Assembly (NCBI GenBank): GCA_900540635.1
Contig: UQGU01000036.1
Span: 1-23,952, forward strand
Direction of reading: 5' to 3'
From: an uncultured Eubacteriales bacterium
Lineage (GTDB): Bacteria; Bacillota; Clostridia; Oscillospirales; Oscillospiraceae
DNA length: 23,952 bases
Each line of letters begins with the position of its first letter. Position 1 is the stretch's first letter. Made by a program: the position numbers and the translations under genes. Under the pieces are notes generated by a model, which made no database searches, had not been told where the DNA came from, and saw only the letters and a list, made by a program, of their open reading frames with translations. Of the stretch, positions 1 to 7,349 are shown one piece after another.

Positions 1-4
1 CCAC

Positions 5-22
5 ACCAGCGTGCGCGCTGGT
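5..22. repeat. REP-like hairpin at the left edge
   Basis: A 7-bp perfect inverted repeat (ACCAGCG / CGCTGGT) encloses a 4-base loop and is followed by TTCGCAATGACA. It lies in the non-coding stretch after the end of pflA. Similar hairpin-plus-TTCGCAATGACA units recur between genes in genomes of related gut Clostridia as far as I recall, so it is probably one copy of a dispersed element. Only one copy is visible here, so the repeat status is inferred. It has no T-run and is not a convincing terminator. Confidence 0.4.
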
Positions 23-74
23 TCGCAATGACAGAGCGTTTTCTAACAGCCCCGTAAAAACATAGGTTGGCAGC

Positions 75-827
75 TTAATTGCCCCCACCGCCCAGAATTT
101 TTTCCGCATTCTCCACCCGTTCCTTTGCGGGCGGTGCAATGCCTGCAAGGGGATAGGAAATCCCCAGCTTTTCCCACTTGAAAAGGCCCATGGTGTGGTA
201 GGGCAGGACCTCCACCCGCTCCACATTGTGCAGAGTGTCCAGGAAGGCCCGCATGGCGTGCAAATCTTCATCAAAGTCCGTCCACTCCGGCACCAGCACG
301 TGCCGGACCCAGACGGTTTTTTTGATCTCATCCAGATAGCGCAGCAGCTCCAGAGTATTGTCCCCGGTGACGCCGGTGAGGGCCTTGTGGCGCTGGGGAT
401 TCATCTGTTTCATATCCACCAGCAGCAGATCGGTCACAGCCATAAGCGCCTGAAATTTGGAGAAGAAGGGCTCCGTCTTCGTGAAGGGGTGCCCAGCAGT
501 ATCAATGCAGGTGTGGACGCCCTGCGCCTTTGCTTTGGTGAACAGCTCCAGCAGAAAGTCCAGCTGTAATAGGGGCTCCCCGCCGCTGACGGTGATGCCT
601 CCATTCTTGCCCCAGTAGCCCCGGCAGCGCAGGGCCTTTTCCAGCAGCTCGTCGGCGGTGCAGCTGTGGGCGCTGGGGTCGTTCAGGTCCCAGGTGTCCG
701 GGTTGTGGCAGAATTTGCAGCGCTGGGGGCAGCCCTGCAAAAAAATCACATACCGAACCCCCGGCCCATCCACAGAGCCGAAGCTCTCCAAAGAGTGGAC
801 GCGGCCATAGGTTTGCGATGCTTCCAT
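75..827 (-). CDS. pflA: Pyruvate formate-lyase activating enzyme (radical SAM)
   Basis: A 250-residue cytoplasmic radical-SAM enzyme. It cuts S-adenosylmethionine reductively and installs the glycyl radical on pyruvate formate-lyase. The C-x3-C-x2-C cluster motif is Cys33, Cys37 and Cys40 (GCPQRCKFCHNP), and the SAM-binding GGE motif is at residues 82-84 (ITVSGGEPLL). Length is normal for PflA. The ATG at 827 is chosen over an in-frame ATG nine codons upstream because AAAGGAGA sits about 7 nt before it and the protein then starts at the usual MEASQTYGRVHS. It lies downstream of pflB on the same strand, about 100 nt away across a strong hairpin, so it is probably cotranscribed at a reduced level. 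The pairing with pflB supports PflA over activases of other glycyl-radical enzymes. Confidence 0.95.
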   Translation of the reverse strand: MEASQTYGRVHSLESFGSVDGPGVRYVIFLQGCPQRCKFCHNPDTWDLNDPSAHSCTADELLEKALRCRGYWGKNGGITVSGGEPLLQLDFLLELFTKAKAQGVHTCIDTAGHPFTKTEPFFSKFQALMAVTDLLLVDMKQMNPQRHKALTGVTGDNTLELLRYLDEIKKTVWVRHVLVPEWTDFDEDLHAMRAFLDTLHNVERVEVLPYHTMGLFKWEKLGISYPLAGIAPPAKERVENAEKILGGGGN

Positions 828-867
828 ATGTTTGTCTCCTTTTTGCATTTTCATGTAAACACAGGAT

Positions 868-900
868 TCCCCCGGGGCGGTTTTTCCATGCCCCGGGGGA
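868..900 (-). terminator. Hairpin between pflB and pflA (partial terminator or processing site)
   Basis: A perfect 11-bp stem (868-878 with 890-900, core CCCCGGGG) encloses an 11-base loop. Read on the minus strand it follows the pflB stop by about 24 nt but has no T-run after it, so it may stabilise the pflB message or attenuate pflA. Read on the plus strand it is followed by CTTTTTCT, which looks like an intrinsic terminator, although no plus-strand gene precedes it. Confidence 0.5.
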
Positions 901-923
901 CTTTTTCTGACTTTGCGAGGAAT

Positions 924-3194
924 TTACAGTGTCTCGTGGCAGGTGCGGGAGATGACGTCCAGCTGCTGCTCACGGGTCAGGTCGATGAACTTCACGGCGT
1001 AGCCGGAGACGCGGATGGTGAAGTTCTGGTACTCGGGCTTCTCGGGGTGCTCCATGGCGTCGACCAGCATTTCCTTGCCGAAGACGTTCACATTCAGGTG
1101 ATGTGCGCCCCGGGAGAAATAGCCGTCCAGGATGTTGACCAGATTCTCGGTGCGCTCCCGGTCACTGTGGCCCAGGGCACCGGGGTTGATGGTCTGGGTG
1201 TTGGAAATACCGTCCAGGGCGTACTGGTAGGGCAGCTTGGCGACGGAATTCAGGGAGGCGATGAGGCCGGACTGCTCCGCGCCGTAGCTGGGGTTGGCGC
1301 CGGGGGCCAGAGGGGTCCAGGCCCGGCGGCCGTCGGGCATATTGCCGGTATACTTGCCGTAGACCACGTTGGAGGTGATGGTCAGGATGGAGGTGGTGGG
1401 CTCGGAATCCCGGTAGGTGTGGTAGTGCCTGATCTTCTCCAGGAAGGTCCGCAGCAGCCACACGGCGATGGTATCTGCCCGGTCATCGTCGTTGCCGTAG
1501 CGGGGGAAGTCGCCCTCCACCTGGAAGTCCGCGGCGTAGCCGTTCTCATCCCGGATGACCTTGACCTTGGCATACTTGATGGCGCACAGGGAGTCCACCA
1601 CATGGCTGAAGCCCGCAATGCCGGTGGCAAAGGTACGGCGCACGTTGGTATCGATCAGGGCCATCTGGCTGGCCTCGTAGTAATACTTGTCGTGCATATA
1701 GTGGATCAGGTTCAGGGTGTTTACATAGAGTCCTGCCAGCCACTCCATGGTCAAATCGAACTTCTCCTGGACCTGGTCGTAGTCCAGGTATTCGGTCTCA
1801 ATGCGGCCTGTGTTGGGGGCCACCTGCTCCTGATGCTTCAGGTCCCAGCCGCCATTGATGGCGTACAGCAGGGCCTTGGCCAGGTTGGCCCGGGCGCCGA
1901 AGAACTGCATTTCCTTACCGGTCTGGGTTGCGGAGACACAGCAGCAGATGGAGTAGTCATCGCCCCAGACAGGACGCATAACCTCGTCATTCTCATACTG
2001 AATGGAAGAGGTGGCCACGGAGATGTGGGCGCAGTATTTCTTGAAGTTCTCCGGCAGCCGGGGAGCGTACAGCACGGTCATATTGGGCTCAGGGGAGGGG
2101 CCCATGTTCTCCAGAGTGTGCAGGAAGCGGTAGTCGGTCTTGGTGACCATGTGCCGGCCGTCCTGACCGATGCCGCCCACCTCCAATGTTGCCCACACCG
2201 GGTCACCGGAGAACAGCTGCTGGTAGGAGGGGATCCGGGCAAATTTGACCATGCGGCACTTCATAACAAAGTGGTCGATGAGCTCCTGAGCAGCGGCCTC
2301 GGTGAGAATGCCCTTTTCCAGGTCTCTCTGAATATAGATATCCAGGAAGGTGGACACCCGGCCCACGGACATGGCCGCACCGTTCTGGGTCTTGATGGCG
2401 GCGAGGTAGCCGAAGTACAGCCACTGGACCGCCTCATGGGCGTTGGCGGCGGGGCGAGAGATATCATAGCCGTAGCTTTCCGCCATCTTCTTCATATTTT
2501 GCAGGGCACGGATCTGCTCGGCGATCTCCTCCCGCAGGCGGATCACATCGTCGGTCATGGTGCCGTCGCCGGTGTTCTGATGATCCCGCTGCTTCTCCTG
2601 AATCAGGTAGTCCACGCCGTAAACGGCCACCCGGCGATAGTCGCCCACAATGCGGCCACGGCCATAGGTATCGGGCAGGCCGGTGATGATGTGGGAGTGG
2701 CGGGCCTTCTTCATCTCGGGGGTATAGGCATCAAAAACCGCCTGGTTGTGGGTCTTGTGGTAGTCGGTGAAGATTTTGTGCAGCTCGGCGCTGGGCGTGT
2801 AGCCATTGGTGGTGCAGGCCTGCTCCGCCATCTTAATGCCGCCATAGGGCATGAAGGCACGCTTCAGGGGCTTGTCGGTCTGCAAACCCACAACCTTCTC
2901 CAGGTCCTTGTGGGCCTCGCTGATATAGCCGGGGCCATAGGCCAGAGGGCCGGAGACCACCTCCGTCTCCATATCCAGCACGCCGCCCTTGGCCCGCTCC
3001 TGGAGCTGCAATGCCTGTAAATCCGCCCACAGGGTATTGGTGGCATCGGTGGGGCCTGCCAGGAAGCTCTCGTCCCCGTCGTAGGGAAGATAGTTGTCCT
3101 GAATGAATTCCCGGACGTTGATCTCATAGCGCCACTGGGTGCCATGGAATCCGTCCCAGGCGGGGGTTGTCTGATCCTTAAATTCTGTATACAT
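924..3194 (-). CDS. pflB: Formate C-acetyltransferase (pyruvate formate-lyase)
   Basis: A 756-residue cytoplasmic glycyl-radical enzyme that converts pyruvate and CoA to acetyl-CoA and formate. The glycyl-radical motif RVSGYAV lies near the C-terminus with Gly731. The catalytic cysteine pair falls in DDYSICCCVS, where Cys417-Cys418-Cys419 form a triplet; Cys418/419 have the same numbering as the E. coli pair. Length matches the family (about 750-760). The frame stays open upstream to 3503, but the ATG at 3194 is preceded by GAGGAGG at about 6 nt and gives the family N-terminus MYTEFKDQ, so the longer version is rejected. The gene is preceded by a strong promoter near 3500, two dyads and a long leader, and followed by a hairpin and pflA. 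The substrate assignment (pyruvate, not glycerol or choline) rests on close family resemblance and the neighbouring activase. Confidence 0.97.
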   Translation of the reverse strand: MYTEFKDQTTPAWDGFHGTQWRYEINVREFIQDNYLPYDGDESFLAGPTDATNTLWADLQALQLQERAKGGVLDMETEVVSGPLAYGPGYISEAHKDLEKVVGLQTDKPLKRAFMPYGGIKMAEQACTTNGYTPSAELHKIFTDYHKTHNQAVFDAYTPEMKKARHSHIITGLPDTYGRGRIVGDYRRVAVYGVDYLIQEKQRDHQNTGDGTMTDDVIRLREEIAEQIRALQNMKKMAESYGYDISRPAANAHEAVQWLYFGYLAAIKTQNGAAMSVGRVSTFLDIYIQRDLEKGILTEAAAQELIDHFVMKCRMVKFARIPSYQQLFSGDPVWATLEVGGIGQDGRHMVTKTDYRFLHTLENMGPSPEPNMTVLYAPRLPENFKKYCAHISVATSSIQYENDEVMRPVWGDDYSICCCVSATQTGKEMQFFGARANLAKALLYAINGGWDLKHQEQVAPNTGRIETEYLDYDQVQEKFDLTMEWLAGLYVNTLNLIHYMHDKYYYEASQMALIDTNVRRTFATGIAGFSHVVDSLCAIKYAKVKVIRDENGYAADFQVEGDFPRYGNDDDRADTIAVWLLRTFLEKIRHYHTYRDSEPTTSILTITSNVVYGKYTGNMPDGRRAWTPLAPGANPSYGAEQSGLIASLNSVAKLPYQYALDGISNTQTINPGALGHSDRERTENLVNILDGYFSRGAHHLNVNVFGKEMLVDAMEHPEKPEYQNFTIRVSGYAVKFIDLTREQQLDVISRTCHETL

Positions 3195-3407
3195 ATGCTT
3201 CCTCCTCGGAAATTCTGGGGCAGCGCTGCTGCCAATGACTAAAATAAATAATGAAAAGGTGTCTCCGCAATAAACTTTAGGTCCGTCTGCCCGGGGACGC
3301 TTTGGAGGGAGCGCCTGCTTCCGGGCAGACGGAATAGGAGGTATTTCGCCTGCTGCGACGGAAAGCCCTGCCGCCCGTTGGGAGAGGTCGGACGGTCTTT
3401 TTGCACG

Positions 3408-3423
3408 GTTAGTTACTGCTAAT
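3408..3423 (-). promoter_or_regulatory. Downstream dyad (GTTAG-N6-CTAAT) in the pflB leader
   Basis: An imperfect dyad, GTTAG, six bases, then CTAAT. It has the same half-sites and spacing as the dyad 60 bp closer to the promoter. Two matched 16-bp dyads suggest a dimeric regulator that binds both, possibly with looping. The 5-6-5 architecture is that of CRP/FNR-family sites, but the half-site is not the known TGTGA or TTGAT, so no regulator is named. Confidence 0.45.
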
Positions 3424-3467
3424 CGTGACTTCAAAAGAAAGGGGCTGCATCGCAGTCCGGCAGGATT

Positions 3468-3483
3468 GTTAGCGCATGCTAAC
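3468..3483 (-). promoter_or_regulatory. Operator-like dyad (GTTAG-N6-CTAAC) at the pflB transcription start
   Basis: GTTAGC, four bases, GCTAAC form perfect arms, extended outward by TTG and CCA. The dyad lies about 11 bp downstream of the predicted -10 box, so it should cover the first 20 transcribed bases, a classic repressor position. It resembles clostridial Rex sites (TTGTTAA-N4-TTAACAA) in sequence but the arms are 2 bp further apart, so Rex is possible and not supported by spacing. Confidence 0.5.
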
Positions 3484-3493
3484 CACCGAGCAG

Positions 3494-3522
3494 ATAGTAT
3501 CATAGAATGCTCAGGATGTCAA
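3494..3522 (-). promoter_or_regulatory. pflB promoter (sigma-A type)
   Basis: Read on the minus strand, a consensus -35 TTGACA (3517-3522), a 17-base spacer and a -10 TACTAT (3494-3499). The predicted start is near 3487. This is the best-matching promoter in the window and implies high potential expression, held in check by the dyads immediately downstream. Confidence 0.8.
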
Positions 3523-3662
3523 TAGGTGTTCGAAGGCAATACCCTTGAGGCGGGGGAATTCGACTTTTTGGGGCCCGTTCATGGAAAATCCATCCTTTTC
3601 GTGCAAAATGTATCAATAAAAGTGGAACGATTTGGAGGAAATATGCAAAATATACGAAAAAC

Positions 3663-3682
3663 TTCGTTGCCCCGGCAACGAA
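3663..3682. promoter_or_regulatory. Perfect 9-bp dyad upstream of the rnf promoter
   Basis: TTCGTTGCC, two bases, GGCAACGAA: a perfect inverted repeat ending 15 bp upstream of the rnfC -35 box. The position suits an activator or an upstream repressor site. On the minus strand the arms are followed by GTTTTTCG, so a terminator for leftward transcripts is an alternative, although no minus-strand gene precedes it. Confidence 0.4.
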
Positions 3683-3697
3683 ATAGGGAAACAAAGG

Positions 3698-3726
3698 TTG
3701 ATTCTTGCCGCCGGATAACTTACAAT
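3698..3726 (+). promoter_or_regulatory. rnf operon promoter
   Basis: A -35 TTGATT (3698-3703), a 17-base spacer and a -10 TACAAT (3721-3726) give a predicted start near 3733 and a leader of about 60 nt before rnfC. It is divergent from the pflB promoter about 175 bp away. The 3523-3662 stretch between them is AT-rich, non-coding and shows nothing else I can name. Confidence 0.7.
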
Positions 3727-3794
3727 AGTAGCGCAATATTTCCTGGGGGCTCTCTGCTTCCGGGAAAATCTGAGTGTAATAAGGAGAGGTACAC

Positions 3795-5123
3795 ATGGAA
3801 ATCAAAACATTCCATGGCGGTGTCCATCCGGCGGAGCACAAGGAGCTTTCCAAGGAAAGCCCCCTGACGCAGCTGCTTCCCAAGGGTGAACTGGTCTATA
3901 TGACCAATCAGCACATCGGCAAGCCCGCTTCCCCCGTGGTGAAGAAGGGTGACCGTGTTCTGGCGGGTCAGATTATCGCAGAGGCCGGCGGCTTCGTGTC
4001 CGCCAACATCGTCAGCTCCGTGTCCGGCACGGTGAAGGCGGTGGAGCCCAGAAAGAACGCCTCCGGCGGCAGCGCCATGGCCATCGTCGTGGAGAACGAT
4101 GGCGAATACACCCTGGCTGAGGGTGTGGGCGTGGAATGCGATACGAATGGCCTCACCGGCCAGGAGATTCTTTCCAAGGTCCAGAAGGCCGGTATCGTGG
4201 GTATGGGCGGCGCAGGCTTCCCCACCCATGTAAAGCTCACCGTCAAGACCCCCGAGAAGATCGACTACGTCATCGCCAACGGCGCGGAATGCGAGCCCTA
4301 CATCACCTGTGACGATCAGCTCATGCGCACCAAGGCCGCCGAGATCGTGGAGGGCATGGAGTATATGCTGCGGCTGTTCCCCAATGCCAAGGGCGTTGTC
4401 GTCGTGGAAAACAACAAGCCCGAGGCCATTGCGGCCATGGAGCAGGCCTGCCAGGGTCACGACCGGGTGTATGTCCAGCCGGTGAAGACCAAGTACCCCC
4501 AGGGCGGCGAGCGCTCTCTGATCACCGTCATCACCGGCAAGCACCTGAAGCTGGGTATGCTCCCTGCCGATGCCGGCTGCGTAGTGGACAATGTGGCGAC
4601 AATCTATGCCATTTACCGGGCTGTGAAGTTCAATGAGCCATTGATGGAGCGGGGCTTCACCGTCTCCGGCGATGCGGTTCAGAACCCCGGCAACTTTATT
4701 GTCAAGATCGGCACCAGCCATCAGGAGCTGGTGGATGCCTGCGGCGGCTTCAAGCAGGACCCCAAGAAGGTCCTCAGCGGCGGCCCCATGATGGGCTTTG
4801 CCATGACCGGCCTGGAGGCCCCCATCTGCAAGAACAACAACGCCCTCACCTGCCTGACCGTGGATGAGGTGGAGATTGCGGAAGGCCAGATGACCGCCTG
4901 CCTGCGCTGCGGCCGGTGCAGCCGGGCCTGCCCCCTGGGCCTGTCTCCTCAGCTGATGCAGGTGGCCGCCATCCGCAAGGATTACGACCGGTACGAACAC
5001 AAGCTCTATGGTCTGGACTGCATCGGCTGCGGCTGCTGCACCTACGGGTGCCCCGCCAAGCGGCCTCTGATGCAGCTGTTCAAGACCACCAAGGCCGAGA
5101 TCATGGCCACGAAGAAGCGCTAA
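3795..5123 (+). CDS. rnfC: Rnf complex subunit C, NADH/ferredoxin-side Fe-S protein
   Basis: A 442-residue peripheral subunit of the Rnf ferredoxin:NAD oxidoreductase on the cytoplasmic face, carrying the FMN and NADH site and two [4Fe-4S] clusters. It starts with the family N-terminus KTFHGGVHP, has the glycine-rich nucleotide-binding segment GMGGAGFPTHVKL (about 136-148), and two ferredoxin motifs, CLRCGRCSRACP (369-380) and CIGCGCCTYGCP (409-420). Length is typical of clostridial RnfC. AAGGAGAGG about 6 nt before the ATG fixes the start. It is the first gene of rnfC-DG-E-A-B, all on one strand with gaps of 3-13 nt. Confidence 0.96.
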   Translation: MEIKTFHGGVHPAEHKELSKESPLTQLLPKGELVYMTNQHIGKPASPVVKKGDRVLAGQIIAEAGGFVSANIVSSVSGTVKAVEPRKNASGGSAMAIVVENDGEYTLAEGVGVECDTNGLTGQEILSKVQKAGIVGMGGAGFPTHVKLTVKTPEKIDYVIANGAECEPYITCDDQLMRTKAAEIVEGMEYMLRLFPNAKGVVVVENNKPEAIAAMEQACQGHDRVYVQPVKTKYPQGGERSLITVITGKHLKLGMLPADAGCVVDNVATIYAIYRAVKFNEPLMERGFTVSGDAVQNPGNFIVKIGTSHQELVDACGGFKQDPKKVLSGGPMMGFAMTGLEAPICKNNNALTCLTVDEVEIAEGQMTACLRCGRCSRACPLGLSPQLMQVAAIRKDYDRYEHKLYGLDCIGCGCCTYGCPAKRPLMQLFKTTKAEIMATKKR

Positions 5124-5136
5124 GGAGGGCTGCATA

Positions 5137-6672
5137 ATGGATAACCTTTATAATCTTTCCTCCTGCCCCCACGTCCGCAGCAAGCTGACGACCCAGGGCG
5201 TCATGACCGACGTGCTCATCGCCCTGCTGCCCACCGCCATTTTGGGCGTGGTGTTCCATGGATTCCAGGCCTTCCTGGTGATCGCTCTGTCCATGTGCAG
5301 CGCCGTGGTGACGGAGTACCTGTTCAATGTGGTCACCAAGCGGAAGCAGACCATCTATGACCGCAGCGCCATGGTCACCGGCCTGCTGCTGGCCCTGACC
5401 ATGCCTGCCAAGGTGCCCTTCTATCTGCCGATTCTGGGCTCCGTATTTGCCATTCTGGTGGTCAAGGGCCTCTTCGGCGGTCTGGGCCACAATATTATGA
5501 ACCCCGCTCTGACGGGCCGTGCCTTCCTGCTGATTTCCTTCGGCAGTATGATGACCCAGTACTCCGTGGACGGCGTGTCCGCCGCGACCCCCCTGGCGCT
5601 GCTGGGTCAGGGCCAGACCGTGGAGCTGCTGCCCATCCTCATGGGCTCTGCCAGCGGCGTTATCGGCTCCTCTGCCCTGGGCCTGATCCTGGGCGGCATT
5701 TACCTGCTCCTGCGCGGCGGCATTACCTGGGAGATCCCCGCCTCCATGATTGCAACCACCTGGCTGTTCCTGGTGATCTTCGGTGGCCATGGCTTTGCCC
5801 CCAGCTACATCCTGCCCCAGCTCTTCGGCGGCGGACTGCTGATGGCAGCCTTCTTCATGGCAACGGACCCCGTGTCCTGCCCCTCTACGAGAGACGGCCA
5901 GCTGGTCTTCGGCATTTTTGCCGGCCTGCTCATTGGCCTGTTCCGGGTCAAGGGTGCCTCTCCTGACTCCACCACCTATGCCGTGCTGATCGCGGACCTG
6001 GTGGGCCCCGTCATTGACGATCTGATCATCCCCACCCCCTTCGGCTACCGCATCCCCAAGGAGCGGAAGAAGGCCATTCCCAAGCCCGTGATCATCCTGC
6101 TGGTCATCACCCTGGTGGCGGGCCTGGCCCTCAGCGGCGTGTATGTGCTGACCAAGGATACAATCGCCGAGAATCAGGCTCTGGCCAACAAGGCGGCCCT
6201 TATGGAGGTCCTGCCCGAGGCTGCGGACTTTGTAAGCGACGATGACCTCCAGGCCAAGATCTCCGCCCAGGGCGATACCTACGGAGCTGACTTCGGCGGC
6301 GCCAAGATCGAATCCGCCGCCGTGGGCGTGGACGCCTCCGGCAATTCCGTGGGCTACGCCGTTACCGTCTTCAATTCCGACAGCTATGACGGCGGCCTGA
6401 CGTTGGTTGTCGGCATCCGGGAGGACGGTACCGTGAACAGCATCTCCTTCACCGAGCTGCATGACACCGCCGGTATGGGCATGAAGTGCGGCGATCCCGA
6501 ATTCAAGGATCAGTTCAACAATGTAAAGGTCGAGAAGTTCACGCTGAACAAGGCCGGCGGCTCCACCGAGGACGATGTGATCGACTCCGTCTCCGGCGCG
6601 TCCATCACCTCCGGCGCTGTGGTCAACGCCGTCAACGCCGCACTGGACTTCGTGTCCGACCGTATCGGTTAA
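5137..6672 (+). CDS. rnfD-rnfG: Fused Rnf subunits D and G, covalent-FMN membrane protein
   Basis: A single 511-residue reading frame holds two normally separate subunits. Residues 1-about 310 are RnfD: several membrane segments, the SAAT motif with FMN-accepting Thr151 (DGVSAATPLA) and the family C-terminus PTPFGY. Residues about 316-511 are RnfG: one membrane segment (317-337), then an exported flavin domain with DTAGMG (443-448) and the attachment motif SGASIT, whose Thr491 should carry FMN. The linker is only about 10 residues, KERKKAIPKP, with no ATG or ribosome site for a separate RnfG. RnfD and RnfG pass electrons to each other, so the fusion ties two flavin carriers together. Start: AAGGAGGG about 8 nt before the ATG. 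A sequencing error would have to remove a stop, an intergenic gap and a start without shifting frame, so the fusion looks real. Confidence 0.92.
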   Translation: MDNLYNLSSCPHVRSKLTTQGVMTDVLIALLPTAILGVVFHGFQAFLVIALSMCSAVVTEYLFNVVTKRKQTIYDRSAMVTGLLLALTMPAKVPFYLPILGSVFAILVVKGLFGGLGHNIMNPALTGRAFLLISFGSMMTQYSVDGVSAATPLALLGQGQTVELLPILMGSASGVIGSSALGLILGGIYLLLRGGITWEIPASMIATTWLFLVIFGGHGFAPSYILPQLFGGGLLMAAFFMATDPVSCPSTRDGQLVFGIFAGLLIGLFRVKGASPDSTTYAVLIADLVGPVIDDLIIPTPFGYRIPKERKKAIPKPVIILLVITLVAGLALSGVYVLTKDTIAENQALANKAALMEVLPEAADFVSDDDLQAKISAQGDTYGADFGGAKIESAAVGVDASGNSVGYAVTVFNSDSYDGGLTLVVGIREDGTVNSISFTELHDTAGMGMKCGDPEFKDQFNNVKVEKFTLNKAGGSTEDDVIDSVSGASITSGAVVNAVNAALDFVSDRIG

Positions 6673-6683
6673 GGAGGGATAGT

Positions 6684-7346
6684 ATGAAACCCTATGCAGA
6701 ACGTCTTTACAACGGCATTGTGAAGGAAAACCCCGTATTCGTACTGATGCTGGGTATGTGCCCCACCCTGGCCGTTACCACCTCTGCCATCAACGGCCTG
6801 GGCATGGGCTTGTCCTCCCTGGTGGTTCTGGCAATTTCCAATCTGGTCATCTCTTTGCTGCGCAACATCATCCCCGATGATGTCCGGCTGCCTGCCTTCA
6901 TCGTCATCGTGGCTTCCTTCGTCACCGTTGTGGAGCTGCTGATGGAGGCATACCTGCCCAGCCTCTATTCCGCTTTGGGCATTTACATCCCCCTGATCGT
7001 GGTCAACTGCATCATCCTGGGCCGCGCCGAGGCCTATGCCTCCAAGAATCCCCCTCTGCCCAGCCTGTTTGACGGCATTGGCATGGGCCTGGGCTTCACC
7101 ATCGGCCTGACCATCATCGGCACCATCCGGGAGGTCCTGGGCAACGGCTCCTTCTTCGGCATTGCCATCCCCGGGTATGAGCCCATGGCTTACTTCGTCC
7201 GGGCGCCCGGCGCCTTCCTGGTGCTGGCCATTCTGGTTGCCATTATGAACGCCAGCGGCATCAAGAACCGGGCCAACAAGATGACCGAGGGCTGCGACGG
7301 CTGCTGCGCCAGCTGCTCCAGCTCCTGCGACAAGAAGGAGGGCTAA
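6684..7346 (+). CDS. rnfE: Rnf complex subunit E
   Basis: A 220-residue integral membrane subunit of the RnfA/RnfE pair, which holds an intramembrane Fe-S cluster between its two halves. About six membrane segments are visible. The conserved cysteines are Cys26 (GMCPTLA) and Cys109 (VVNCIILGRAEAYA). Oddly, the C-terminal tail after the last membrane segment holds five cysteines in twelve residues (204, 207, 208, 211, 215; EGCDGCCASCSSSC), which could bind a metal. The frame is open further upstream, but AAGGAGGG at 6671-6678 directly precedes the ATG at 6684 and the family N-terminus MKPYAERLYNGIVKENP follows. Confidence 0.95.
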   Translation: MKPYAERLYNGIVKENPVFVLMLGMCPTLAVTTSAINGLGMGLSSLVVLAISNLVISLLRNIIPDDVRLPAFIVIVASFVTVVELLMEAYLPSLYSALGIYIPLIVVNCIILGRAEAYASKNPPLPSLFDGIGMGLGFTIGLTIIGTIREVLGNGSFFGIAIPGYEPMAYFVRAPGAFLVLAILVAIMNASGIKNRANKMTEGCDGCCASCSSSCDKKEG

Positions 7347-7349
7347 GCA

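Larger units (their letters stand above)
3195..3487 (-). promoter_or_regulatory. Long structured 5' leader of pflB
   Basis: If transcription starts near 3487, the pflB message has a leader of about 290 nt with no gene in it. It contains a perfect 12-bp stem (3283-3294 with 3321-3332) capped by a 4-bp inner stem (3298-3301 with 3310-3313), and a short GGCAGC/GCTGCC hairpin (3219-3233) about 12 nt before the Shine-Dalgarno sequence. I do not recognise a known riboswitch class. A role in mRNA stability or translation control is inference. Confidence 0.45.

Noticed and set aside
666..3020. 784-codon open frame on the plus strand opposite pflB
   Set aside because: It is the antisense shadow of pflB in GC-rich DNA: low-complexity Gly/Val/His-rich translation, no ribosome site and no family motif.
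3468..3483. Calling the pflB dyad a Rex operator
   Set aside because: The sequence is similar but the arms are 2 bp too far apart for the TTGTTAA-N4-TTAACAA form, so only an operator-like site is claimed.
3195..3503. N-terminal extension of PflB by about 100 residues
   Set aside because: It would cross the promoter, dyads and leader. The extension is unlike any Pfl N-terminus and the ATG at 3194 has an excellent ribosome site.
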